A DNA stretch of 64,000 bases from DASQHW01 sp038209365 (GTDB taxonomy: Bacteria > Actinomycetota > Acidimicrobiia > IMCC26256 > PALSA-610). The position numbers and the translations under genes were made by a program. A model generated the notes under the pieces. That model searched no databases and was not told where the DNA came from. It saw only the letters and a list, made by a program, of their open reading frames with translations. This document shows, piece by piece, positions 1 to 8,895 of this stretch; positions within the stretch are counted from its first letter, which is position 1, and each line of letters opens with the position of its first letter. The stretch spans positions 1 through 64,000 of the forward strand of contig JBBQXS010000021.1 of NCBI GenBank assembly GCA_038209365.1. Reading direction: 5' to 3'.

Positions 1-1
1 A

Positions 2-166
2 CTGCTCCCGACGGGCATGACCAACCACCAACTCGCCGAGCACTTCTACGTCAGCGACAACACCATCAAAGCCCAGCTCCGCAGCCTCTACGCCAAACTC
101 GGCGTACACAATCGCACCCAAGCCGCGACCATCGCCGGACAGGACCTCCTCGGGCCGCACTCATAA
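2..166 (+). CDS. LuxR/GerE-type response regulator, C-terminal end only
   Basis: This is the 3' end (54 codons) of a gene that begins outside the window. The translation carries a LuxR-family helix-turn-helix: a conserved N-x-x-L-A segment (NHQLAEHFYVS), then DNTIKAQLRSLYAKLGV and a typical tail NRTQAATIAG. In this family the domain binds DNA as a dimer, usually behind a receiver or ATP-binding sensor domain that cannot be seen here. The frame ends in TAA at 164-166. The signal recognised is unknown. Confidence 0.85.
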   Translation: MLPTGMTNHQLAEHFYVSDNTIKAQLRSLYAKLGVHNRTQAATIAGQDLLGPHS

Positions 167-528
167 CCAAAGAGCTGAGTCGGCGGCCACCGGCCGAGGC
201 GTGCGCACGTGTTCCGTTTGATATGGAGGTATACCCGTTAGGGTTATTTACTCTTTGTGGTCATCATGCTGCAATGTGTGCACCGGGAAAGCGAGAGGCC
301 GCACAGAACGCCACGACGGAGCTTCAAGTTGGCGAATGGGCTGCCTTTCTCTCGACCGGCCCTGCGGTTCCTGACGCCACCCGTTGCTCCTTTCGGGTGC
401 GTGATGACGGGCGGCGGCTGGCCTTCGTTTAGGCGACCAAGGCCAGTTCGCCACCCGACCTCCAGGACCATGGAAGCGTACGCGCGCCGGGGTATATTCC
501 GTTGGGGCGACGATCAACGTGGGGTGTC
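167..528. other. Intergenic region upstream of secreted propeller gene
   Basis: No gene in this 362-bp stretch is convincing: overlapping short ORFs on both strands have no family resemblance or good ribosome binding site. The one clear structure is a perfect 8-bp inverted repeat, CTGGCCTT at 418-425 and AAGGCCAG at 439-446, with a 13-nt loop. It lies about 80 bp before the next start codon and could be part of a structured leader. It has no T-run, so it is not an obvious terminator. Confidence 0.4.
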
Positions 529-2343
529 ATGAGCGGTCACCGTGGGGGGGCCCGTAGGGCTTCGGGACTCGCGCTACTCGCCGCCGCTGCTGTTGTCGCG
601 GGATCGCTGGCCATGGAGCGTCCGCGCACGGCCTTTGCAGCGGGCATCGCCTCTGTCACTGACTATCCCGCTCCGGGCGGTCAGCCTTGGGGCACCGCAT
701 TCGATGGCAGCGGACGGGTCTGGGTCGCGATGCCGGGCTGTGACCCGTCGCCGACGTGTTCGAGTGGGACGCCTCCCGGCAAGCTTGGACTGTTCGATCC
801 GGCGACGACGAGTTGGACGACGGTGGTTTCGCTTCCGGCGGGTTATGGTCAGCCACTGTTCGTTGCGGTTGACGGTGGCGGCAAGGTCTGGTTCACGATG
901 CCGGTCACCAACGCCATCGGACGCTATGACCCCGCCGATGCGACGGTCAGGCAATGGCCGGTCCCGACCATTAGCGCCGGGCCGTGGGATCTTGATATCG
1001 CGTCTAGTGGCAAGGTCTGGTTCACCGAGCACTACGTGAACAAGATCGGCGCGTTCAACCCCGTGTTGCAGACGTTCCAGGAAATCGCGACACCGGCAAT
1101 CAATAGCAACCCGTACGGCATCACCGTCGACGCCACCAACAACGTCTGGTTCACCGAAAATACCGACTCGGTCGCAAAAATCGCCAAGTACAGCAACCTT
1201 GGCATCCTCACGGAATACAAGATCCGCAAGACCGCAACCGGCGGCACCGGGCTCACCCCTCACCGCATCACGATCGCGCCGGGCGGGAACATCTGGTGGT
1301 CGGAGGGATGGGTCCACGCGATCGGAAGACTGAATCCTGCCAAGGCCGTCCCGGGGACGGACCGGGGCGTCAGCGAATACTTCTACACGCCGGCTTGCGG
1401 CGGTTGTGGTTCCCACACCTCGGGCATCGCCGCGGATCACCACGGCCTCATCTGGCTGACCGATTCGCTCCAGAACACCTTCGGCTCGTTCCCGACCGGC
1501 GGCGGGGCGTTCTCCTTCTACAACAGTCCGGGCGCCCATCCCCATGACGGGCTCAACGTCGATACCCAAGACCGGATCTGGTTCGACGAGGAATTCGCGA
1601 ACCGCCTCGCGGTCGCGACGCAATCCAGCACCACTACATCCACAACCACGTCAACGGCCTCGACCACGACGAGCACCACGACTACTGCATCTACGTCGAG
1701 CACAACCAGTTCGTCTACATCGACAACATCGACGACGACCGCGTCCACTACGACGACCACCGTTCCGAGTTCCGGCGCGGTGCTGGGGACCGATACGTTC
1801 CAGCGTCCCAATCAGACGTTGTGGGGCAACGCGTCCGATGGCCAGCGCTGGGGTGGTGACGCGAACAGCGTGAACGCGTTCTCTATCTCGGGCAATGCCG
1901 GACGAGTCGCGAATACCGGCGGCACCAGCTATAGCGCGGTGTTAGGTCCCGCCGCGGTCGACGCCGAAGCCTTCCTGACCGGCTCCATCAGCTCCTTCGC
2001 CAGCAGCAACTTTGGCGACGTCTTGCGCTGGACCGACGGCAACAACTGGTACAAGGCCTACATCGACGGCGCGAACCTGCTCATCCAAAAGAAGGTGATC
2101 GGCGTCACCACAGTCCTCGCAAGCAGGCCATTGGCCGCAACCGCTGGAGTGGCATACATCATCCACTTCCGAGCCGTAGGGTCAACCCTGACCGTGAACG
2201 CCTGGGCGGCCACCAGCTCCGAGCCTGCCGGCTGGATGCTCACCGCGACCGACAGCACGTTCACCTCCGGCTACGCCGGGGCGCGCTTACTCACCCAAAC
2301 CGGCACCGCCACCGTGACCTCCTTCACCGCGAAGGCGCTTTAG
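529..2343 (+). CDS. Secreted Vgb-like beta-propeller protein with Thr-rich linker and C-terminal jelly-roll-like domain
   Basis: About 604 aa from the ATG at 529, which follows a GGGG stretch; an in-frame TTG at 502 would only lengthen the n-region. An N-terminal signal peptide (SGLALLAAAAVVAGSL) precedes a propeller built from repeats of the form G-K-V-W-F-T (KVWFTMP, KVWFTEH, NVWFTEN, NIWWSEG, LIWLTDS, RIWFDEE), like the streptogramin lyase (Vgb) family. A Thr/Ser linker of about 50 residues follows, then a roughly 190-residue domain starting near DTFQRPNQTLWG that resembles concanavalin/LamG-like beta-sandwiches. A true lyase function is not implied: many secreted proteins share the propeller fold. 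Likely extracellular, with binding or structural role unknown. The same two modules recur in the gene at 48068-50689. Confidence 0.75.
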   Translation: MSGHRGGARRASGLALLAAAAVVAGSLAMERPRTAFAAGIASVTDYPAPGGQPWGTAFDGSGRVWVAMPGCDPSPTCSSGTPPGKLGLFDPATTSWTTVVSLPAGYGQPLFVAVDGGGKVWFTMPVTNAIGRYDPADATVRQWPVPTISAGPWDLDIASSGKVWFTEHYVNKIGAFNPVLQTFQEIATPAINSNPYGITVDATNNVWFTENTDSVAKIAKYSNLGILTEYKIRKTATGGTGLTPHRITIAPGGNIWWSEGWVHAIGRLNPAKAVPGTDRGVSEYFYTPACGGCGSHTSGIAADHHGLIWLTDSLQNTFGSFPTGGGAFSFYNSPGAHPHDGLNVDTQDRIWFDEEFANRLAVATQSSTTTSTTTSTASTTTSTTTTASTSSTTSSSTSTTSTTTASTTTTTVPSSGAVLGTDTFQRPNQTLWGNASDGQRWGGDANSVNAFSISGNAGRVANTGGTSYSAVLGPAAVDAEAFLTGSISSFASSNFGDVLRWTDGNNWYKAYIDGANLLIQKKVIGVTTVLASRPLAATAGVAYIIHFRAVGSTLTVNAWAATSSEPAGWMLTATDSTFTSGYAGARLLTQTGTATVTSFTAKAL

Positions 2344-2533
2344 GGCCAGGCTCATCGGCGACGATGGGTGCGTCGAAACCGGATTGGAAATGAAGGTGCG
2401 GACGTCAACGGAAGTCATGACGTATCGCTCGAACGTCGAGGCCTCGACGACGAGGTGCAACGCGACGAAGTAACCGACAGCGAGTTCGCGGCGTGGTGTT
2501 GGGACGCACGTTCGATCTGCTCGGGTGTCATGC

Positions 2534-4894
2534 TCACTCGGCGCGCAACGCGACGGCTGGGCGTCGGCGGGCCGCTGTGTGGGCGGGGAAGAATGCGGTC
2601 AGGTTGACTGCGACGATGACGGCGGGCACGAGGAGCAGGAGTCCGAGCGGCAGCGCGAGGGTGGCGCGTACGCCGAGGCTGTGTGCGATCGCCCGCCAGA
2701 CCGCGTCCCCGGCGAGTACGCCGAGTGGAATGCCAACGATCAGCCCCCCGATCGCGAGCGCGGTGGCCTGCCACTCGACGGTGTGCCGCACTTGGGGGCG
2801 CGCGAAGCCGAGTGTCTTGAGTACGGCGAGGTCGCGTCGTCGGCGCCGGGTGCTGGTCGCGACCGTGTGCGCGACCGCGACCAGCGCAAGGAGCGCGAGC
2901 AGGGCGGCTGTTGCGGTGGGGAACCAGTTGATCTTGCGGAGCCGGTCGATCTCGGTCGGCACGATCGGACCGCCCACCGGGCCCGTTCGTTTGGTCGCGG
3001 CGATTTGGCGCGCGATCGCGTCGCGGTCTGCGTGCGGCGCGTAGGTGCCGACGAGATATCGGCTGAACTGATCGTTGGTCGCGCCGGCCGCGTACCAGCC
3101 GGCGCTCGTGAACCAGGCACCGTCGGCGACGGGTTGCGCATCAGCGACCTGTGGGAACACGGCCTGGCCCACGATCCGTTCGACGACCTGCTGACCTTTG
3201 GGTCCCGCGGTCTTCACGGTGTCGCCGACGCGTTTGGCGAGCGCGCGCATGGTCGTGGCGCCGAGCGCAACCTCGTTCGGCGTCTGTGGCTCGCGCCCGG
3301 CGACGATCGCCGGTCCCAGGGTGCCTTTGACCGGGACGAGTGCCCAACCGATGGTTGGGCGGCCGGCGAATTGCATGTTCTCGTAGCACGCGACCGCGAG
3401 TGAGGCGACGCCGGGGAGTCGTGAGATGCCGAGGTCGGTGCTGTCGCAGTGTTGGATGTCGGTCGTCTCGGCCTTGAAATCGAACGTCCATCCGTAGAGG
3501 CGCGGTGTCGACGACAGGTGCCCGAGACTCGCTGCGAATACCATGAGCGCGCTCAAGCCGAAAACGCCGAACGCGGCGCCGAATGCGGCTGACCGAAGGG
3601 GCACCGCTTGATCGCCGCGCCCGGGCTCAGTCGCCATGTGCAATCCCGTTGTCGCGGCTGGCGAGAGTCCCGTGCCCGTCAGCGCGCCGGCGAGGCGGGT
3701 CCCGAGCGCCGGCTGGCGGCCTCGATGGTCGGGGGCTGCGATCCTCGTCGACCGGAGCGCCGCGACGAGAGCGATCGCGAGCACCGCCGCGACGACGGCG
3801 AGGGCGCCCAGTGTGAGCACTTGCCAGTCTGCGTGCAAGCCAGGGTCGGGATCGGCGCGGCGCGCGACTCCGAAGGGGAGCAGCGGTGACGCGGCGATGG
3901 CGCCGGCGACCGCGAGCAATGTCCCACCAATCGCGATCACAAGCACTCGCGCACCGCTCATGCCGGTTCGCTGGAGGCGCGTCGTGCCGAGCGCGAGCAG
4001 CGCAGACTGGTCGAGTCGCGTCGACGTGAGCTCGCGGTTCAAGACGATCGCGATCGCCACGATGCCCGCGAGGCCGGCGACCGCCGCGAAGATCAACAAG
4101 ACGTCGGTGAGCACGTTGATCGCGTCGCGTGCGCCGGCGCTTTCGATCTCGAGTCCCTGGGGTTGGAAGTCGGGATTCTTGCCGAAGATCTCATCGACCG
4201 CCGCGGTCACCCTCCGCACGTCCGACGCCCGGACCCGGATCGTGTAGCCGGCGGGGTTCGCGATGCGCCCGTGGTACGCGCGGTCAAACGCCGGTGTCAT
4301 CAGCAAGACACCACCCGCGCTGCCGAGCGAAGCAAGATCAAGCGGGCGGCGGACGAGACCCACAATGTGGAGATGGATGTGGGGCCCGTCCAGCCGGAAC
4401 GGCCCCCCGTGACTGAGGCCTTCGAATGTCTGCGTCGACATCGAGACCGCGTCGATGGTGTCGCCAACGCGGAGGTGTCGCATCGCGGCGAGTCCTTCAC
4501 CAATGTCGATCTCGTCGAGGGTGTTCGGGTTAGCAAGCCGGCCGGCGACGAGTCGGGGACGGTCCACCTCGGTGCCGAGCGCACCGTCGACCGGTGCCGC
4601 GATCAAGAGGTGCTGGAGCGCCGGCGCGGCCGGACCCACGAAGAGCAGGTCGACGACGCCGATACCCTCTACCCCCCGTGTGCGGCGCAACGCCGCGAGC
4701 TGTGCCGGCGTGTACGACCCGACCTGGACTTGGATGTTGGATGAGCGGCTGAGGTCGTTGAATCGTCGCAGTGAGGAACTGCTGCGTCGGGCACCGCAGA
4801 GCGCCGCGAGCGTCACCGTGCCGACCAGACCGACCAGCAGCATCACAACGACGGTGCCGCGCCAGTGGCGCCGCAACTCAGTCCTGGCAACCAT
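2534..4894 (-). CDS. FtsX/MacB-type ABC transporter permease, large, without adjacent ATPase
   Basis: About 786 aa from the ATG giving MVARTELRRHWRG; a TTG five codons upstream with a GAGG ahead of it is an alternative. The pattern is that of large actinobacterial FtsX-like permeases. A first membrane helix (VVVMLLVGLVGTVTLAAL) is followed by a long extracellular region, a central group of three or four helices, a second extracellular region, and a C-terminal trio of helices ending in the usual cytoplasmic tail HTAARRRPAVALRAE. The core permease signature LAVLKTLGFARPQVRHTV is present near the C-terminus. Such proteins normally work with a MacB-type ATPase in lipoprotein or lipid export or mechanotransmission, but none is encoded nearby. 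The gene is divergent from the methyltransferase at 5146. Confidence 0.85.
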   Translation of the reverse strand: MVARTELRRHWRGTVVVMLLVGLVGTVTLAALCGARRSSSSLRRFNDLSRSSNIQVQVGSYTPAQLAALRRTRGVEGIGVVDLLFVGPAAPALQHLLIAAPVDGALGTEVDRPRLVAGRLANPNTLDEIDIGEGLAAMRHLRVGDTIDAVSMSTQTFEGLSHGGPFRLDGPHIHLHIVGLVRRPLDLASLGSAGGVLLMTPAFDRAYHGRIANPAGYTIRVRASDVRRVTAAVDEIFGKNPDFQPQGLEIESAGARDAINVLTDVLLIFAAVAGLAGIVAIAIVLNRELTSTRLDQSALLALGTTRLQRTGMSGARVLVIAIGGTLLAVAGAIAASPLLPFGVARRADPDPGLHADWQVLTLGALAVVAAVLAIALVAALRSTRIAAPDHRGRQPALGTRLAGALTGTGLSPAATTGLHMATEPGRGDQAVPLRSAAFGAAFGVFGLSALMVFAASLGHLSSTPRLYGWTFDFKAETTDIQHCDSTDLGISRLPGVASLAVACYENMQFAGRPTIGWALVPVKGTLGPAIVAGREPQTPNEVALGATTMRALAKRVGDTVKTAGPKGQQVVERIVGQAVFPQVADAQPVADGAWFTSAGWYAAGATNDQFSRYLVGTYAPHADRDAIARQIAATKRTGPVGGPIVPTEIDRLRKINWFPTATAALLALLALVAVAHTVATSTRRRRRDLAVLKTLGFARPQVRHTVEWQATALAIGGLIVGIPLGVLAGDAVWRAIAHSLGVRATLALPLGLLLLVPAVIVAVNLTAFFPAHTAARRRPAVALRAE

Positions 4895-5145
4895 CCGAAT
4901 CGCGCCCAACGCACCTGCCTCACGAAACCGGACTCCGCATCCCCAGTCCACGCGACGGATCGAACTCCGGCAAGGGTGGTGGCATCCAGGTACCCCCGGG
5001 CGCCAGCGCGGTGAAGCCGTGGCGAGCCGACCGGAATCCGACGGCCAGCGTGACAAGTGCTCCGCCGCCGACGCGAAGAGTCAAGACCTGTGGATTGGCG
5101 TGCCACGATGACGTGGCAAGGTCAGCTGCAGGAAGGGGACAGAAG

Positions 5146-5805
5146 TTGTCGGAGCGATCAGGAACCCGCGCTGACGATCCGTTCAGTGGTCGGCGCCCAA
5201 CCAGTCACGAACGCCTGACGGGACTGCCCTGGGATTCGTCGTACCACGACGGCCCTGCGCCTTGGGATATTGACCGGCCGCAACCAGCGATAGTGCGTTT
5301 GGCATCCGAAGGCGGATTCGCCGGAGCGGTGCTCGATGCGGGCTGCGGCACCGGCGAAAACACTCTTCACGTCGCCTCGCTGGGATTGCCGGTTCTGGGC
5401 ATTGACGTGGCTGAGACGGCACTGGCGATCGCCCGAGAGAAGGCCGACGACCTTGGGATCGAGGTTGAGTTCGCTGCGGCTGACGCGTTCCAGCTGGAGC
5501 GTTTGGGGCGCCGGTTCGAGACGGTGATGGACTGCGGACTGTTCCATACCTTCGACGGCGACGAGCGACCAGGATACGCGGCGAGTCTGGCGTCGGTGAC
5601 CGAGCACGATGGAACCCTGTATGTGTTGTGCTTCAGTGACGATGGTCCCGATACCGGCCCGCACCCCATCAGTCACGAAGAACTGAAAGCGGCGTTCAAC
5701 CATCGCAATGGATGGAGTGTCGCCGACATCGAACCGGACCGGATTCACACGAGATACCACGACGACGGCGCACCAGCCTGGTTCGCGACAATCAAACGAA
5801 CCTAG
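5146..5805 (+). CDS. Class I SAM-dependent methyltransferase
   Basis: 219 aa from a TTG at 5146 that sits behind a good Shine-Dalgarno sequence (GGAAGGGG at 5131-5138). The open frame extends upstream, but without family resemblance. The N-terminus LPWDSSYHDGPAPWDIDRPQP matches the thiopurine/tellurite-type methyltransferase group (W-D-x-x-Y ... W-D). Motif I is VLDAGCGTGENTLH, followed by the acidic end of strand 2 (GIDVAETAL) and motif II/post-II FETVMDCGLFHTF. The protein is cytoplasmic; its substrate cannot be told, although relatives methylate thiols, small metabolites or oxyanions. Confidence 0.85.
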   Translation: MSERSGTRADDPFSGRRPTSHERLTGLPWDSSYHDGPAPWDIDRPQPAIVRLASEGGFAGAVLDAGCGTGENTLHVASLGLPVLGIDVAETALAIAREKADDLGIEVEFAAADAFQLERLGRRFETVMDCGLFHTFDGDERPGYAASLASVTEHDGTLYVLCFSDDGPDTGPHPISHEELKAAFNHRNGWSVADIEPDRIHTRYHDDGAPAWFATIKRT

Positions 5806-5937
5806 CCGCACGCGTTCGCTGCGGGCCGTCAAGCACACGCTCGTTGAGCGCTACGGGGAATCGCGGAGGACACGCTGACCGACAGCCGGCTACCGGGAAC
5901 GATCGGCGGTCTTGCGGACGGCGAGCGGTGGTTCCAG

Positions 5938-6852
5938 TTGGGCAACCCGCTCAGTGGGCTCGTCCTGGGCGCGACGACGGTGAAGGACGCGGCTGTGTTC
6001 CAGCGGTCCATCCTCACGGTTCCGGCCATCCGTGACGTCACCGATGAGTTGGTGACGCAGACACTGAACTTGGCCAGCGGTCTTGGGAACAGCACGCGGA
6101 GCGGGAACAACGCGACGATGTCCTGTGGCGGGAAGGAGCACAGGAAGTGGCTCTGCATGTCTCACGCGGTCGCCGAGGTGGTGGTCAAGGACCTTCGGGA
6201 ACGGGTGGTGCCGATGCGGGGAAACGCTGATCCCGTCGTCGTGCTGATGGTGCAGGAAGCGCGTCCGATCATCGTGGACGCGATCGCCGAGCAGATGTCG
6301 TCTCGGTTCCGACGGCCGGTGTCGACGCTGTTTGTCACACAAGAACCTGATGCATCCGTGAGCAACGCCGAAGGTGGGAACTGCGATGACGGGGACGGCC
6401 CGCAGCAGTACCGGTGCGAATACGGCAACGCCTTGATCTCGACTGTGCCGCTGGTGCCATTGGCGGGCGTGAACTTCAATCATCAGCCCGAGAATCGGAT
6501 GTTCGTTGCCGCGACGATCGGTCTAGGTGCCACGCAGGTAACTGTCGGCACGTATCACGCGCAGATCGATGAGGCGAACAGAAAGGGTCAGCAAGCGGAG
6601 GAGCGTGCCATCTTTCAGATGCTTGTGTCGTGGTTGCCGGACCCGATCATCATCGGGGGTGACTTCAACGACCGAGCTTTCGAGCTCTTTGGCTTCATGA
6701 AGCAGGACAAGAGGAAGAAGCGAGTCGATGCGTTCCTCTCGCGGCCTGACCTCGATACCTCGAACCTCGGGACGTGCCGATCTCGAAAGCTGAAGGTCGA
6801 GCCGTACGAGCTCGATCACAGACGCGTGGCCATCAAGTGGGCGTCGATGTAA
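5938..6852 (+). CDS. Endonuclease/exonuclease/phosphatase (EEP)-fold protein
   Basis: About 304 aa from a TTG at 5938. The open frame continues upstream to a CTG at 5875 behind GGAGGA (5865-5870), so the true N-terminus is uncertain. EEP-fold marks are an early acidic strand LMVQEAR (catalytic Glu), the central HAQIDEANRKGQQAEE, the strand IIIGGDFNDRAFE (metal/phosphate-binding GDFND) and the C-terminal ELDHRRVAIKW in place of the usual SDH. The family hydrolyses phosphodiesters in nucleic acids, lipids or inositol phosphates. No signal peptide is visible in the assigned frame. The function is probably hydrolytic with unknown substrate. Confidence 0.65.
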   Translation: MGNPLSGLVLGATTVKDAAVFQRSILTVPAIRDVTDELVTQTLNLASGLGNSTRSGNNATMSCGGKEHRKWLCMSHAVAEVVVKDLRERVVPMRGNADPVVVLMVQEARPIIVDAIAEQMSSRFRRPVSTLFVTQEPDASVSNAEGGNCDDGDGPQQYRCEYGNALISTVPLVPLAGVNFNHQPENRMFVAATIGLGATQVTVGTYHAQIDEANRKGQQAEERAIFQMLVSWLPDPIIIGGDFNDRAFELFGFMKQDKRKKRVDAFLSRPDLDTSNLGTCRSRKLKVEPYELDHRRVAIKWASM

Positions 6853-6879
6853 GAGCCGACGGGCCCGAATGACTGCGGG

Positions 6880-7230
6880 TTACGGCGCGGCGGACATTTT
6901 GCCCGCCTCTTCTTTGGCGACAAGGCTTTGCATGAGGGTCGGGCCGGCATGGGCAACTGCCGCGAGCATCGCAGCCTGAAGTGCTTCCGCCCAGTGTCGA
7001 GCACGTTCGAGTAGACGGAATTCGTATCCATCGATCCCGACATCGTCACCCATGTGCCCGACGAACTCCCACAAGATACGGATGGTCTCCTCGGTCTCAT
7101 CGACGGAGAGCCGCACGGGGAATGTCGTGTTGTCATCGATCGCAAGGAGTCGCATCCGTAGGGTTTCGGTCAGCGTGCCGCTGCTGTAATGCAACAGACC
7201 TTGCGATCGCTTCGAGTGATCAGATGCCAT
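6880..7230 (-). CDS. Conserved hypothetical protein, 116 aa
   Basis: The start is chosen at the ATG (7228-7230) behind a strong GGAGGAAAG ribosome binding site; the longer open frame upstream lacks one. The product is soluble and mostly helical with no signal peptide or membrane helix: MASDHSKRSQGLLHYSSG, a central strand FPVRLSVDETEETIRIL, then Ala-rich helices. I do not recognise a family. It ends 28 bp from the convergent EEP-fold gene. Confidence 0.6.
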   Translation of the reverse strand: MASDHSKRSQGLLHYSSGTLTETLRMRLLAIDDNTTFPVRLSVDETEETIRILWEFVGHMGDDVGIDGYEFRLLERARHWAEALQAAMLAAVAHAGPTLMQSLVAKEEAGKMSAAP

Positions 7231-7583
7231 CGCTTTCCTCCGTGGGTTCTTGTTCGTTCTCCTCGGGAGATTCACCGCCAAGCAGGAAGAGGCGTCGGCG
7301 CGCATGAACCGGCTCCGCGTACGGCCATCCGTTGGATCGCTGAGACTGCCAAGTGATTTGACCGTACGCTCAGGTCCCCGAAGCGTCAACGGTGAACACG
7401 ATGGAGCGACCCGCGTTCTTTGTCTTGGACGCGTGACATCGACGGTCTGTTTCGCATCTGCCTTGAGCGCTTGCACAACGCAACAAAGACTGTGCGCTCA
7501 AGGACGCTGGAGAACTACCACGTACCGGGTGGTCGTTGTCATTGCTTGTTGTGTGTGAGTTGCGATTCGCGCAGCGCGTCGGC
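7231..7583. other. Intergenic region, no recognised feature
   Basis: This 353-bp stretch between two leftward genes has only short, mutually overlapping ORFs without ribosome binding sites or family motifs. Apart from the upstream ribosome binding site of the 116-aa gene at its left edge, I see no tRNA, repeat or convincing terminator. Confidence 0.4.
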
Positions 7584-7961
7584 TCAACGCGTTTCGTCGG
7601 GAGGCCGTCGACTCAACTGAAGAGAGGTCGCGAGTTGCAGTGGTGTGACGTCGGCTTCCGGGAGCGGGCTTGCGTGAAATCGAACGACCGGATCGGTCTG
7701 GATCATCGACCAACTTCGGCATTCGTGCCCGTCAACGCTCTCCTGATTCGAAAGGCGGGGGGTCACTTGCCGTGGGGCGTTCTCCATTTCCTCGACAATC
7801 GACACTTTGAGGTTGTCCCATCCGATCATCACGGTCAGCATCGCGAGGAATATCAATAATCCGAGGGTGAGGGCCGTCGATAGCGCCGATCCCGCGGCGA
7901 TGAGCCAAAGGGTGAACAGGGCGGTCGCGAACGCGACCGTCGCCATGATCCGCCGCAACAT
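7584..7961 (-). CDS. Small predicted membrane protein
   Basis: 125 aa from the ATG at 7959-7961, with a GCGGGGAACAAA stretch just upstream as a weak ribosome binding site. Two closely spaced hydrophobic helices (ATVAFATALFTLWLIAAGSA and ALTLGLLIFLAMLTVMIGW) are followed by a polar tail of about 70 residues with no known domain. The arrangement suggests a hairpin membrane anchor with a cytoplasmic tail. The tail has unremarkable composition and could be partly spurious. Confidence 0.5.
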   Translation of the reverse strand: MLRRIMATVAFATALFTLWLIAAGSALSTALTLGLLIFLAMLTVMIGWDNLKVSIVEEMENAPRQVTPRLSNQESVDGHECRSWSMIQTDPVVRFHASPLPEADVTPLQLATSLQLSRRPPDETR

Positions 7962-8240
7962 TTTGTTCCCCGCTTCTACTTTTCATTCTTTCTGTGAATC
8001 GCACGTTTAGACCGGCGTGAGGTCCGAGTCAAGGATTGGCAGGTGGCGCGTCTACCGAACAGGCAACGGGAACTCCGCACAGTCAGCGTCGACGCTCATA
8101 TGACTCGAGTTGACCGCGCTCCGTGCATGAGTCTCTGCAATCAGCAGTATTTGAAGGTATCGGAGGGCGGCAGATTCCCGTGGGTCCCCCTCCGACGCCT
8201 GCCCGCTGCGTGCGCTCGCAGGGTGGTGTCGGCGAGAAGC

Positions 8241-8723
8241 TCAGGCGAGGCCTTCGGAGAGCAATGCGCCGAGCGCCGCTCCGAGCTCCCAGCACGCGTC
8301 GATGTCCGTGCGGCTCGGCTCGCCGACGACCGAAACGTGGTGGTGCGCGGCACGCCAGTTCAACCCCGTGGTGATGACCTCGACCGCATTCACCGCGCCG
8401 GCGGTGTCGTTGTTCCCGTGAACGTAGAGGCCGTAGGGACGGCCACGCGTCGCATCGAGGCACGGATAGTAGATCTGGTCGAAGAAGTGCTTGAGGGCGC
8501 CGGAGATGTAGCCGAGGTTCGCCGGCGTACCGAGGATGAAAGCCTGGGCGCCGAGCACGTCGACCGCCGTCGCGGCGAGTGCGGGGCGGGTTAACACCTC
8601 GATGCCGGTGATGCGGGCGTCGGTGGCACCGGAGCGCACCGCCTCGAACAGCGTATGCATCGCCGGGGAAGGAGTGTGGTGCACGATCAGGAGCGTCGGC
8701 CTCTGCCGATCGACGCGCTCCAT
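8241..8723 (-). CDS. Flavodoxin/NADPH-dependent FMN reductase-like protein
   Basis: 160 aa starting MERVDRQRPTLLIVHHTPSP, the first strand and phosphate-binding loop of a flavodoxin-like fold. The diagnostic segment is AFILGTPANLGYISGALKHF followed by FDQIYYP, which matches the second FMN-binding loop and following helix of WrbA/NAD(P)H-FMN oxidoreductase relatives. YGLYVHGNNDTAGAVNAVE is the third FMN contact region. The protein is cytoplasmic and probably an FMN-dependent electron-transfer protein or quinone/azo reductase. Length is close to that of single-domain flavodoxins. It stands alone. Confidence 0.8.
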   Translation of the reverse strand: MERVDRQRPTLLIVHHTPSPAMHTLFEAVRSGATDARITGIEVLTRPALAATAVDVLGAQAFILGTPANLGYISGALKHFFDQIYYPCLDATRGRPYGLYVHGNNDTAGAVNAVEVITTGLNWRAAHHHVSVVGEPSRTDIDACWELGAALGALLSEGLA

Positions 8724-8895
8724 GTCAGTGCTCCATATGACGTTGCCTCATGAGCGGGTCATCGCGGGTGGTCTTCCGTTCAACGCCGGCGAGCCGGTTC
8801 AGGGGACGGCCGCGGTCAGGACGCTAACCCGCGAGCAGCGGACGCGCTTCCGGCGCGACGACCGGTGGCGGAGGTACGACAGGGCCGCGCACTGT

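Noticed and set aside
301..447. Possible cyclic-di-GMP or other riboswitch upstream of the propeller gene
   Set aside because: Only one 8-bp hairpin fits. The conserved bases of a GEMM-type aptamer are not found, so it is reported only as a hairpin.
529..2343. Streptogramin (virginiamycin B) lyase resistance gene
   Set aside because: The propeller resembles Vgb, but the signal peptide, linker and extra C-terminal domain differ from the resistance enzymes.
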